Assembly: GCA_031291235.1 (NCBI GenBank)
Contig: JARLJL010000002.1
Span: 124,001 to 188,000 of the forward strand
Direction of reading: 5' to 3'
Length of the DNA: 64,000 bases
Source: Sulfuriferula sp.
GTDB lineage: Bacteria; Pseudomonadota; Gammaproteobacteria; Burkholderiales; Sulfuriferulaceae
Shown: piece by piece, positions 54,198 through 63,261 of the stretch
How positions within the stretch are numbered: position 1 is the stretch's first letter
Layout of the letters: every line of letters starts with the position of its first letter
Made by a program: the position numbers and the translations under genes
The notes under the pieces: model-generated
Database searches by the model: none
Told to the model about the DNA's origin: nothing
What the model saw: the letters and a program-made list of their open reading frames with translations, nothing else

Positions 54198-56918
54198 ATG
54201 AATACTACGCCCATTACCTCATTGAAGAAATCAGCATGCGCCTATTGCGGTGTGGGCTGTGGTGTGCTGATCGAAACTGACGGTAGTCGCATTGTTGGCG
54301 TTCGCGGCGATGCTGAGCATCCTGCCAATTTCGGCCGTCTTTGTACCAAAGGCGCAACGTTGAACCTGGTGGCGGAACAAGCCGAGTCGCGTGCGCTGTA
54401 TCCAGAATTGCGCTCGCAGCGCGGCGATTCGCGTCAACGCGCAAGCTGGGACGGCGCGCTGGATCATGCCGCGGAGCGGTTTGCTGCCATTATTCGGGAG
54501 CATGGGCCGGATGCAGTAGGTTTTTATATTTCCGGTCAGCTGCTGACCGAGGATTATTACGTTTTCAACAAGCTGGTCAAAGGGTTAATCGGCACGAATA
54601 ATGTCGATACCAATTCGCGTCTGTGCATGTCCAGCGCGGTTACGGGTTACAAAGCCACGCTCGGTGCCGATGCGCCGCCGGCATGCTACGACGATATTGC
54701 CGCAACGGACTGTCTGTTCATTGCGGGCTCCAATACCGCCTATGCGCATCCTATCGTTTACCGGCGCATAGAAGATGCGCGTAAAGCCAACCCCAACCTT
54801 AAGGTGATCGTCGTCGATCCGCGTCGTACCGACACGACACGCGAAGCTGACCTGCATTTGCCGATACTGCCCGGAACCGACGTGGCGTTATTCAATGCCA
54901 TGCTTTATGTCATGCTTTGGGAAGGTTTGCTGGATCAGGATTATATTGCTGCCCATACCAGCGGTTTTGATGAATTGCGTGCCACTGTGCGCGAATATTC
55001 GCCTGAAACGGTAGCCGCAGTTTGCGGCGTGCCGGCTGCCGATATCGTGACGGCCGCGCGTTGGTTCGGACAGTCGCCGGCAACGCTGTCGCTGTATTGC
55101 CAGGGGCTGAACCAATCCAGTCACGGCACCGATAAAAATACGGCGCTCATCAATTTGCATCTGGCGACCGGGCATATTGGTCGACCGGGTGCAGGACCGT
55201 TTTCATTGACCGGGCAGCCTAATGCAATGGGCGGGCGTGAAGTCGGCGGTATGGCCAATTTATTGTCGGCGCATCGCGACCTGGCCAACCCGGCGCATCG
55301 GGACGAGATTGCCCGGTTATGGGGTATCGCGTCGGTACCGGCTACTCCCGGCAAAACCGCGGTAGAAATGTTTGAAGCCGCAGCGCGGGGCGAAATCAAG
55401 GCGCTGTGGATAGCCTGTACCAATCCGGCGCAGTCGTTACCCAATCAGACGCTGGTACGGGCCGCATTGCAACAGGCCGAATTCGTCGTGGTGCAGGAAG
55501 TGAATGCCTATACCGAGACGGCTGAATATGCTGATCTGCTGTTGCCGGCCGCAGCCTGGGGCGAAAAAGAAGGTACCGTCACCAATTCCGAACGTCGCAT
55601 TACGCATGTGCAAGCTGCCATTTCCGCACCCGGCGAATGCCGGCCGGATTGGGAAATCGCAGTCGATTTCGCGCATCGTTTGGGTGCGCGACTGGGCAAA
55701 TCGGGTGCGACATTATTTCCGTATGTGAATGCCGAAGCCGTGTTTAACGAGCATCGGGAGTCGACGCGCGGGCGCGATCTGGATATTACCGGGTTATCGT
55801 ATGCGCTGCTGGATACATGCGGCCCGCAACAATGGCCTTACCCGGAAGGCGCGCAGTCCGGTACTGTCCGTTTGTATGAGAACGGCATTTTCCCTACGGC
55901 AGACGGGCGCGCCAGATTTGCCAATACGCGCTACCTGCCTACTGCCGAGACGACTGACGCACGCTATCCGCTGCATCTGAATACCGGGCGCCTGCGCGAT
56001 CAATGGCACGGCATGAGCCGCACCGGCATGGTGGCGCGCTTATACAGCCATGTCGAGTCGCCTGTGCTGTCCATGCATGCCGACGATATGGCGCGGCGCG
56101 GTCTCAAGCCGGGCGATCTGGCACGTATCAAGAGCCGTCGCGGCGAGCTGCTGGTGCCAGTGGAAGCCAGCGACGATATGCGTATCGGACAGGCGTTCAT
56201 GCCTATGCACTGGGGCAGCCGCTATATAAGCGGACTGGGCGTGAATGCGCTGACCATGGATCAGTTCGACGCTGTATCGAAACAGCCGGAATTAAAGCAT
56301 GCGGCTATCCAGGTGGAAAAGGCGCCGCTGCCCTGGCATATGGCCGTGATGCGCCGCGATCATGCAGTGGCACGTATGTTGCGTATACAACCGCTGCTGG
56401 CACGGTTCGATTATGCCAGTTGCGGCTTGTACGGGCGGCAAAATCCCGTGCTGGTATTGCGGATTGCCCATGCTGTGCCGTTGCCAGCAGACCTGCTGGC
56501 TGAAATTGATCGTCTGCTGGATATGCGGGATGAAACATCCATCATGCGTTACGACGATCCCAAACGCGGCGTGGCCAAGCGCGTACTGGTGGAAAACGGT
56601 TGCGTAGCAGGCGTGAGGTTGACTGGTGAAATTGCCGCCCGCGACTGGCTCAAGGAAATGATGGCAGAAGGCGTGCAAATCGCCCCGTTGCGCAGCTGGG
56701 TGCTGGCGCCGCTGGCCACGCCGCCAAGCGGTAGCGGCAGCCGCGGGCGCATAGTGTGCAACTGCCTCAATGTGTCGGATACGCAAATTGCGGCTGCCGT
56801 CAGTCAGGGTGCCGATTTGCCTGCATTGCAGGCGACGCTGAAGTGCGGCACGGAATGCGGATCGTGCGTACCTGAAATCAAACGTATGATCGCGATGGGA
56901 AAACGGGAGGCAGCATGA
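54198..56918 (+). CDS. nasA: Assimilatory nitrate reductase catalytic subunit NasA with C-terminal BFD-like domain
   Basis: The 906-residue molybdoenzyme has an N-terminal [4Fe-4S] site C14-x2-C17-x3-C21...C49. The bis-MGD-binding body includes NVDTNSRLCMSSAV and GQPNAMGGREVGG. A C-terminal BFD-like domain with C-x-C and C-x4-C-x2-C cysteines (near residues 855-890) should bind a [2Fe-2S] cluster. It reduces nitrate to nitrite in the cytoplasm; the extra cluster probably receives electrons. There is no signal peptide, which separates it from periplasmic NapA. It overlaps the ybiB-like gene as ATGA. The 190 bases upstream hold a sigma54-like box; the ribosome site is weak. Confidence 0.96.
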   Translation: MNTTPITSLKKSACAYCGVGCGVLIETDGSRIVGVRGDAEHPANFGRLCTKGATLNLVAEQAESRALYPELRSQRGDSRQRASWDGALDHAAERFAAIIREHGPDAVGFYISGQLLTEDYYVFNKLVKGLIGTNNVDTNSRLCMSSAVTGYKATLGADAPPACYDDIAATDCLFIAGSNTAYAHPIVYRRIEDARKANPNLKVIVVDPRRTDTTREADLHLPILPGTDVALFNAMLYVMLWEGLLDQDYIAAHTSGFDELRATVREYSPETVAAVCGVPAADIVTAARWFGQSPATLSLYCQGLNQSSHGTDKNTALINLHLATGHIGRPGAGPFSLTGQPNAMGGREVGGMANLLSAHRDLANPAHRDEIARLWGIASVPATPGKTAVEMFEAAARGEIKALWIACTNPAQSLPNQTLVRAALQQAEFVVVQEVNAYTETAEYADLLLPAAAWGEKEGTVTNSERRITHVQAAISAPGECRPDWEIAVDFAHRLGARLGKSGATLFPYVNAEAVFNEHRESTRGRDLDITGLSYALLDTCGPQQWPYPEGAQSGTVRLYENGIFPTADGRARFANTRYLPTAETTDARYPLHLNTGRLRDQWHGMSRTGMVARLYSHVESPVLSMHADDMARRGLKPGDLARIKSRRGELLVPVEASDDMRIGQAFMPMHWGSRYISGLGVNALTMDQFDAVSKQPELKHAAIQVEKAPLPWHMAVMRRDHAVARMLRIQPLLARFDYASCGLYGRQNPVLVLRIAHAVPLPADLLAEIDRLLDMRDETSIMRYDDPKRGVAKRVLVENGCVAGVRLTGEIAARDWLKEMMAEGVQIAPLRSWVLAPLATPPSGSGSRGRIVCNCLNVSDTQIAAAVSQGADLPALQATLKCGTECGSCVPEIKRMIAMGKREAA

Positions 56919-57898
56919 ACTATTCCGCTTTACTCAAGGAGATTGCACGCGGCGTGCACGGCGCCCGCGATTTGAGCATAGAGGATGCCGATCAGCTCTA
57001 CGGCGCGATGCTGGATGGCGGTGTACCCGAGATGGAGCTGGGCGCGATATTGATAGCCTTGCGCATGAAAGGCGAATCCGCCGACGAGTTGCTGGGGTTC
57101 TATCAGGCGCTGGAATCGCGCCTGTATTCGTTGTCGCTGCCGGCAGGCGGGGTAAGGCCGGTTGTCATCCCCACTTATAACGGGGCTCGTCATCAACCCA
57201 ATCTGGTACCGTTGCTGGCGCTGTTGCTAGTTAAATTTGGCGTGCCGGTGCTGTTGCACGGTACGCTGGAAAGCCAGGGGCGGACGACGACAGCATATAT
57301 ATTGCGCGAGCTCGGTATTATGCCGTGCATTAATTTGAGTCAGGCCAATATGGCGCTGGCAAACGAAGGTATCGCCTTTGTGCCGACTGCAGTATTGTCG
57401 CCCGGGCTGGCGAATCTGCTGGGGCTGCGCAATCGTCTGGGCGTACGCAACACGGCACATACTCTGGCAAAAATGATTTCGCCGTTCAAGGGCGACAGTT
57501 TGCGTCTGGTGAGCGTGTCGCATCCGGAATACCTGAACAAAATGCGCGATTTTTTCGAGACGACAGGTTTTCGTGCGCTACTGCTGCGCGGTACCGAAGG
57601 CGAGGCGCTGGCCAATCCCAAACGGCGCCCGGAGCTACTGTATTGCGACGACGGCAAGTCGCAGTTGCTGTTCGAAGCGGAAGCCGGGCCGCTCAAGTCG
57701 TTGCCGAATCTGCCTGAATCAATAGACGCAACAACGACTGCGGCATGGATACAAAGTGTGTTGTCCGGTCAACATCCGATCCCGTTGCCGGTTATCAACC
57801 AGCTGGCATGCTGTCTTTACGGCGCGGGCTATACCTCGGATATGAATCAGGCTAAAGCCATCGTCGCGATGGAAACCAACAGTTTGGTAATGGTATGA
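56915..57898 (+). CDS. ybiB: YbiB-like protein (anthranilate phosphoribosyltransferase superfamily, TrpD2)
   Basis: The 327-residue protein has the helical N-terminal domain and glycosyltransferase fold of TrpD (PEMELGAILIALRMKGESADELLGF, then GVPVLLHGTLESQGRTT and RLGVRNTAHTLAKM). It lacks the usual PRPP site of TrpD. It fits YbiB/TrpD2, which binds DNA rather than making tryptophan. It overlaps nasA by four bases and precedes cobA by 12, so it is part of the nitrate operon. Why it is there is not known. Confidence 0.85.
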   Translation: MNYSALLKEIARGVHGARDLSIEDADQLYGAMLDGGVPEMELGAILIALRMKGESADELLGFYQALESRLYSLSLPAGGVRPVVIPTYNGARHQPNLVPLLALLLVKFGVPVLLHGTLESQGRTTTAYILRELGIMPCINLSQANMALANEGIAFVPTAVLSPGLANLLGLRNRLGVRNTAHTLAKMISPFKGDSLRLVSVSHPEYLNKMRDFFETTGFRALLLRGTEGEALANPKRRPELLYCDDGKSQLLFEAEAGPLKSLPNLPESIDATTTAAWIQSVLSGQHPIPLPVINQLACCLYGAGYTSDMNQAKAIVAMETNSLVMV

Positions 57899-57910
57899 CG
57901 GGAGATGGCT

Positions 57911-58663
57911 ATGAACGGTAGCGTTTATTTGATTGGTGCAGGTCCGGGCGATCCCGAGTTGATCACCTTGAAGGCGGTGCGCATACTGCAAACCGCCGAT
58001 GTGGTGCTGATCGACGATCTGGTCAATCCGCAATTGCTCGGCCACACGCGGGCCGATGCGCGCATTATTCCGGTGGGCAAGCGCGGCGGTTGCCGGTCGA
58101 CGCCGCAGGCGTTTATCCAGCGGCAGATGATACAGGAAGCGCGCAACGGCAATATTGTCGCCCGGCTCAAGGGCGGCGATCCGTTCATGTTTGGACGCGG
58201 CGGCGAAGAAATCGTCGCCCTGCGCGAGGCGGGTATCGCGGTTGAAGTGGTCAGCGGCATTACTGCCGGCATCGCCGCCCCGGCAACACTGGGCGTGCCG
58301 GTCACGCATCGCGACTGGGCGCCGGGGGTGACGTTCATTACCGGACATAGCCGCGAAGGCAATGAAGTGAACTGGGCCGCATTGGCGGCGACGCGTACTA
58401 CGCTGGTTATTTACATGGGGGTGAAAAATCTACCCGATATCGTTGGCAAGCTGCTTGCCGGCGGTCTTGCGGAGGATACCCCCGCACTGGCAGTGCAAAG
58501 CGGCACACTGGCGCAGCAGCGCGAAGTCAAGGCCACGGTGGCAACGTTGCACGCCGCCATGACGGCAGCAGGTATAGGCAGCCCGGCAATCGTAGTGATC
58601 GGTGCAGTAGCCGATCTTGCGCAAATCGCAGCGCATACGGAATCAGTCGCGAAAGCGGCGTAA
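57911..58663 (+). CDS. cobA: Uroporphyrinogen-III C-methyltransferase (CobA/SUMT)
   Basis: From the ATG at 57911 (GGGAG six bases upstream; an earlier ATG at 57905 touches that site) the enzyme has 250 residues. It carries the SUMT motifs VYLIGAGPGDPELITLKA, ARLKGGDPFMFGRGGEE and VTFITGHS. It methylates uroporphyrinogen III twice to precorrin-2, the first step to the siroheme used by NirB. Single-domain, not the CysG fusion. Confidence 0.95.
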   Translation: MNGSVYLIGAGPGDPELITLKAVRILQTADVVLIDDLVNPQLLGHTRADARIIPVGKRGGCRSTPQAFIQRQMIQEARNGNIVARLKGGDPFMFGRGGEEIVALREAGIAVEVVSGITAGIAAPATLGVPVTHRDWAPGVTFITGHSREGNEVNWAALAATRTTLVIYMGVKNLPDIVGKLLAGGLAEDTPALAVQSGTLAQQREVKATVATLHAAMTAAGIGSPAIVVIGAVADLAQIAAHTESVAKAA

Positions 58664-58768
58664 ACATGTTTCAAATCTTATTTCATCAGCACAAATCAGC
58701 TGCAACGGCGCGGCTCCCTTTGTACTGTGGTTTTAACACCCTAACCGCAAACACTTGGAGTATACGCA

Positions 58769-61198
58769 ATGGACAAACTGAAACTGGTCATGGTCGGCAA
58801 CGGAATGGCGGGGGTGCGCACCCTCGAGGAGCTGCTCAAGCTCGCCCCTGAACGTTACGATATCACTGTGTTCGGCGCAGAGCCGCACGCCAATTACAAC
58901 CGTATCCTGTTATCACCGGTATTGGCCGGGGAGCAGACCATACAGGACATTATGCTCAACGATGTCGACTGGTACGCCGATAACGGTATCAAACTGCATC
59001 TCAACAAAAAAGTCATCGGCATCGATCGTATTAAACGCATCGTGACAGCTGAAGACGGCACTACGGCCGAATATGACAGGCTGATACTTGCCACCGGCTC
59101 CAATCCGTTCATCCTGCCGATAGCGGGCAAGGATCTGCCGGGTGTGATCGGTTATCGCGATATTGCGGATACCGACGCCATGATCGCGGCAGCGCAGGTA
59201 TATCGGCATGCTGTCGTTATCGGCGGCGGTCTGCTCGGTCTGGAAGCCGCCAATGGGCTGAAATTGCGCGGCATGGACGTCACCGTGGTGCACAAGAATG
59301 AATGGCTGATGGAACGTCAGCTGGATAAGGTCTCTGCAAAACTGCTGCAAAAGAATCTGGAAGACAAAGGACTGACTTTTCTGCTGGAAAAGGACACGGC
59401 CGAACTGGTGCAGGGCGAGTCCGGGCGGGTATGCGCAGTCAAATTCAAGGACGGCGAAGCGATTCCGGCCGATCTGGTGGTCATGGCCGTCGGCATCCGC
59501 CCCAATACCGCGCTGGCGGAGCAGGCCGGCATCCACTGTAATCGCGGTATTGTGGTCAGCGATACCATGCAGACATTCGATCCGCGCATCTATGCGGTCG
59601 GCGAATGCGTGAACCATCGTGGCATCGCCTACGGGCTGGTGGCGCCGCTGTTCGATATGGCCAAGGTGGCGGCCAATCATCTGGCCGAATTCGGCATTGC
59701 GCGCTATGTCGGCTCGGTGACCTCGACCAAGCTTAAGGTGACCGGTATCGATCTGTTCTCGGCAGGCAACTTCACTGGCGGCGACAATTGCGAAGAGATC
59801 TTGCTGTCTGACCCGGTCGGCGGTGTCTACAAGAAAATTGTGATTCAGGATAATCGGATCGCCGGCGCGGTCATGTACGGCGATACCGTCGACGGCGCCT
59901 GGTATTTCCAGCTGCTGCGCGAGGGGCGCAATATTTCCGATATTCGCGATCATCTGATGTTCGGGCAGAGTCACGTCGGCGATCTGGGGCATCAGGGGCA
60001 GAATCGCGCCGCCGCGATGAGCGACGACATGGAAGTGTGCGGCTGCAACGGCGTATGCAAAGGTACGGTGGTCAAGGCGATCAAGGAAAAAGGCCTGTTC
60101 ACGCTGGAAGACGTGCGCAAGCATACCAAGGCTTCGTCGTCGTGCGGCTCCTGTACCGGGCTGGTCGAGCAGTTGCTGGCGACCGTACTCGGCGGCGATT
60201 ATTCCGATGCGCCGAAAACCAAGGCCATGTGCGGTTGTACAGACCACACTCATGCCGAAGTGCGCGCAGCCATCCGCGAACAGAAACTGCTCGGCATACC
60301 CGATGTCATGGCGGCGCTGGCATGGCGCACGCCCAACGGTTGTGCCAGTTGCCGTCCGGCGCTGAACTATTACCTGATTTCATCGTGGCCGGGGGAGGCC
60401 AAGGACGACCCGCAATCGCGCTTCATCAACGAGCGCGCCCACGCCAATATCCAGAAGGACGGTACGTATTCGGTGATTCCGCGCATGTTCGGCGGACAGA
60501 CCTCGCCTGACGAATTGCGTCGTATCGCCGATGTGGCAGATAAATATGCCATTCCCACAGTGAAAGTAACCGGCGGTCAGCGCATCGATTTGCTGGGCGT
60601 AAAGAAAGCCGACCTGCCTGCAGTGTGGGCCGATCTGGGCATGCCTTCGGGGCTGGCTTACGGCAAGGCGCTGCGTACAGTCAAAACCTGCGTCGGCAGC
60701 GAATGGTGCCGCTTCGGTACGCAGGATTCGACCAGTCTGGGTGTAACCCTGGAGAAAACCTTATGGAAAATGTGGGCGCCGCACAAGGTCAAGCTCGCAG
60801 TATCAGGCTGCCCGCGTAACTGCGCCGAAGTCGCGATCAAGGACGTCGGTATCATCGGTGTGGATTCGGGCTGGGAAATCTACATCGCCGGTAACGGCGG
60901 CATCAAAACCGAAGTGGCGCATTTCTTCATCAAGGTAAAAACGGCCGAAGAAGTGATGGAATATACCGCCGCGTTCCTGCAGCTGTATCGCGAAGAAGGT
61001 TTTTATCTGGAGCGCACCGTGCATTACCTGGCGCGGGTAGGGATGGACTACATCAAACAGCGCGTGCTGGAAGACGAGGCCGGGCGCAAGGCGCTGCATG
61101 AACGCATGATGTTTGCCATTCAGAATGAAAAGGATCCCTGGCTGGAACGTACCCAGGGCGGAGTGGGTAAACACGAATTTGAGATGCTGACTGCCTGA
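58769..61198 (+). CDS. nirB: NAD(P)H nitrite reductase large subunit NirB
   Basis: The 809-residue enzyme has, in order: FAD/NAD(P)H domains (VMVGNGMAGVRTLEEL, VIGGGLLGLEAANGL), a BFD-type [2Fe-2S] region with CGCNGVCKG and SCGSC, and a siroheme/[4Fe-4S] sulfite/nitrite reductase domain. That last domain has KTCVGSEWCRFGTQDS and SGCPRNCAEVAIKD. It reduces nitrite to ammonium in the cytoplasm. A 105-base gap after cobA might hold an internal signal, but I see none. nirD follows 18 bases later. Confidence 0.98.
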   Translation: MDKLKLVMVGNGMAGVRTLEELLKLAPERYDITVFGAEPHANYNRILLSPVLAGEQTIQDIMLNDVDWYADNGIKLHLNKKVIGIDRIKRIVTAEDGTTAEYDRLILATGSNPFILPIAGKDLPGVIGYRDIADTDAMIAAAQVYRHAVVIGGGLLGLEAANGLKLRGMDVTVVHKNEWLMERQLDKVSAKLLQKNLEDKGLTFLLEKDTAELVQGESGRVCAVKFKDGEAIPADLVVMAVGIRPNTALAEQAGIHCNRGIVVSDTMQTFDPRIYAVGECVNHRGIAYGLVAPLFDMAKVAANHLAEFGIARYVGSVTSTKLKVTGIDLFSAGNFTGGDNCEEILLSDPVGGVYKKIVIQDNRIAGAVMYGDTVDGAWYFQLLREGRNISDIRDHLMFGQSHVGDLGHQGQNRAAAMSDDMEVCGCNGVCKGTVVKAIKEKGLFTLEDVRKHTKASSSCGSCTGLVEQLLATVLGGDYSDAPKTKAMCGCTDHTHAEVRAAIREQKLLGIPDVMAALAWRTPNGCASCRPALNYYLISSWPGEAKDDPQSRFINERAHANIQKDGTYSVIPRMFGGQTSPDELRRIADVADKYAIPTVKVTGGQRIDLLGVKKADLPAVWADLGMPSGLAYGKALRTVKTCVGSEWCRFGTQDSTSLGVTLEKTLWKMWAPHKVKLAVSGCPRNCAEVAIKDVGIIGVDSGWEIYIAGNGGIKTEVAHFFIKVKTAEEVMEYTAAFLQLYREEGFYLERTVHYLARVGMDYIKQRVLEDEAGRKALHERMMFAIQNEKDPWLERTQGGVGKHEFEMLTA

Positions 61199-61216
61199 GC
61201 GCGGTGTGAGGATGAT

Positions 61217-61567
61217 ATGACTGACTGGACCATTATTTGCAATTTGAGGGAAATACCCAATCTGGGTGCGCGCGTAGTACAGACAGCGCAAGGGGATATT
61301 GCCGTATTTCGGACTGACGGCGATCAGGTGTTTGCATTGCACGACCGCTGCCCGCATCGCGGCGGTCCGCTGTCGCAAGGTATCGTCGCCGGAAAAACCG
61401 TGACCTGTCCGCTGCACGGCTGGAAGATCGGGCTGGAATCGGGTGATGCCGATGCACCGGACGAGGGACATGCACCCTGCCTGCAAACCCGGATCGACGA
61501 TGCGGGCATGGTCTGGCTGGGCTTGGCCGCTGAAACCACGGCCTGCCGTGGTGAAGACGGGTTATGA
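61217..61567 (+). CDS. nirD: Nitrite reductase small subunit NirD (Rieske)
   Basis: The 116-residue protein has a Rieske-like [2Fe-2S] motif C45-P-H47 and C64-PL-H67. It is the accessory subunit of NirB. It overlaps cbiX by four bases (ATGA). Confidence 0.96.
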   Translation: MTDWTIICNLREIPNLGARVVQTAQGDIAVFRTDGDQVFALHDRCPHRGGPLSQGIVAGKTVTCPLHGWKIGLESGDADAPDEGHAPCLQTRIDDAGMVWLGLAAETTACRGEDGL

Positions 61568-61974
61568 GCCTGGCAGACACAGGCGAATGCCATGCGGCGA
61601 ACGGCCTGATCCTGTTTGCGCATGGCGCGCGCGATCCGCAGTGGGCTGCGCCGTTTCAGCGCTTGCAGCAAATTGTCGCGGAGCAGCAACCGCATAGTCG
61701 TGTTGTGCTGGCTTATCTGGAATTGATGAGTCCCGGCTTGCCTGATGCCATGGCTGCGCTGGTAGCGCAAGGTATCGTCGATATCAGCGTGGTGCCGTTG
61801 TTTCTGGGTCCCGGGGCGCATTTGCGTGAGGATTTTCCGGCTTTGCTGGACATGTTGCGCCAGCGCTATCCGCATATCAGTCTGACCGCGCTGCCTGCAC
61901 TGGGCGAAAGCGATGCCATGTTGCACGCGATTGCCGGCTGGATCGAATACGCCCTGCCGCACACGGCGGATTGA
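61564..61974 (+). CDS. cbiX: CbiX-type sirohydrochlorin chelatase
   Basis: The 136-residue protein is a small CbiX/SirB chelatase with metal-binding His at H20 (LILFAHGARDP) and H86 (LGPGAHLRED). Next to nirB and cobA it most likely inserts iron into sirohydrochlorin to make siroheme. The precorrin-2 dehydrogenase step is not encoded in this window. It overlaps nirD by four bases. Confidence 0.92.
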   Translation: MSLADTGECHAANGLILFAHGARDPQWAAPFQRLQQIVAEQQPHSRVVLAYLELMSPGLPDAMAALVAQGIVDISVVPLFLGPGAHLREDFPALLDMLRQRYPHISLTALPALGESDAMLHAIAGWIEYALPHTAD

Positions 61975-62032
61975 ATGGCCGGTGATGGCACATTTGAAAT
62001 TATTTTATAGATTACCCTAGGAAGATAACGTC

Positions 62033-63244
62033 ATGGATAAATCATTCTGGAAGGCGGGGCATACGCCTACGCTGATTGCTGCATTTTTGTATTTCGACCT
62101 TTCTTTCATGGTGTGGGTCATGCTGGGGCCGCTGGGGGTGCAGATCGCCGGCGATCTGGGGCTGGACGCGGGACAAAAAGGCCTGATGGTCGCTACACCG
62201 GTACTGGCGGGCGCGCTGCTGCGCATCGTAATGGGCGTGCTGGTCGATCACCTCAAACCCAAGAAAGCCGGCCTGATCGGGCAATTGATCGTGTTGTGCG
62301 CGCTGGCCTGGGCCTGGCTGGCAGGAATTCATAGCTTCCAGCAGGTATTGGTGCTGGGCATGTTGCTGGGTTTTGCCGGTGCGGCGTTCGCGGTGGCGCT
62401 GCCATTGGCTTCGCGCTGGTATCCGCCGCAGCATCAGGGTACGGCGCTGGGTATTGCCGGTGCCGGTAATTCGGGTACCGCATTGGCGGCATTGTTTGCA
62501 CCCGGTCTGGCAGTGGCGTTCGGCTGGAACAGCGTGTTCGGCCTCGCCATGATCCCATTGGGGATTGCGCTGGCGGTGTATCTGATTTTTGCCAAGGACA
62601 GCCCGGAATGTCCGCCGGCCAAATCCATGACCGAATACATGCATGTGCTGAAAGACAAGGATGCCTGGTGGTTCATGTTTTTCTACAGCGTGACCTTCGG
62701 CGGTTTTGTCGGCATGGCGTCTAGCCTGACCATTTATTTCAATACACAGTATGGCTTGTCGGCCATCACTGCCGGCTATTTTACTGCGGCCTGTGTGTTT
62801 GCAGGTTCGCTGGTGCGCCCGCTGGGCGGGATGTTGGCGGATCGCATGGGCGGAATTCGTACCCTGTCGGTGATGTATGCACTGGCTGCAGTTTTTTTGA
62901 TGCTGGTGAGTATCGGTATGTCTACCCCGATGCTGGCGATGACGGTGATCGTGCCGGCGATGCTGGCGCTGGGTATGGGTAACGGCGCTGTGTTCCAGCT
63001 GGTGCCGCAACGCTTCCGTCGTGAAATTGGGGTGATGACCGGGCTGGTGGGCATGGCAGGCGGCGTAGGCGGATTTTATCTGGCTTCCAGCCTGGGGTAT
63101 TCGTTTAAGCTGACCGGCAGCTACCAGATCGGCTTCGAGATATTTGCCGGTCTGGCAGTGGTCGCTCTGGTCGGGCTGACCAAAGTAAAATCGCGCTGGC
63201 GCACCACATGGGGCGCACCTGGCGTTGCAGGTGCGCGGATTTAA
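62033..63244 (+). CDS. MFS nitrate/nitrite transporter (NarK/NasA family)
   Basis: The 403-residue protein has twelve membrane segments. It carries the nitrate-porter features in TM5 and TM11: GIAGAGNSGTALAALFAPGLA and TGLVGMAGGVGGFYL, each rich in small residues, plus an Arg in LLRIVMGVLVDHL for nitrate binding. It brings nitrate in, or exchanges it for nitrite. It follows cbiX by 58 bases and completes the assimilation set. Confidence 0.94.
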   Translation: MDKSFWKAGHTPTLIAAFLYFDLSFMVWVMLGPLGVQIAGDLGLDAGQKGLMVATPVLAGALLRIVMGVLVDHLKPKKAGLIGQLIVLCALAWAWLAGIHSFQQVLVLGMLLGFAGAAFAVALPLASRWYPPQHQGTALGIAGAGNSGTALAALFAPGLAVAFGWNSVFGLAMIPLGIALAVYLIFAKDSPECPPAKSMTEYMHVLKDKDAWWFMFFYSVTFGGFVGMASSLTIYFNTQYGLSAITAGYFTAACVFAGSLVRPLGGMLADRMGGIRTLSVMYALAAVFLMLVSIGMSTPMLAMTVIVPAMLALGMGNGAVFQLVPQRFRREIGVMTGLVGMAGGVGGFYLASSLGYSFKLTGSYQIGFEIFAGLAVVALVGLTKVKSRWRTTWGAPGVAGARI

Positions 63245-63261
63245 TTCCGACCCAAGTACTG

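Noticed and set aside
58913-60253. 446-codon open frame on the minus strand
   Set aside because: Antisense shadow of nirB; composition is His/Gln/Arg-rich as expected of a shadow frame.
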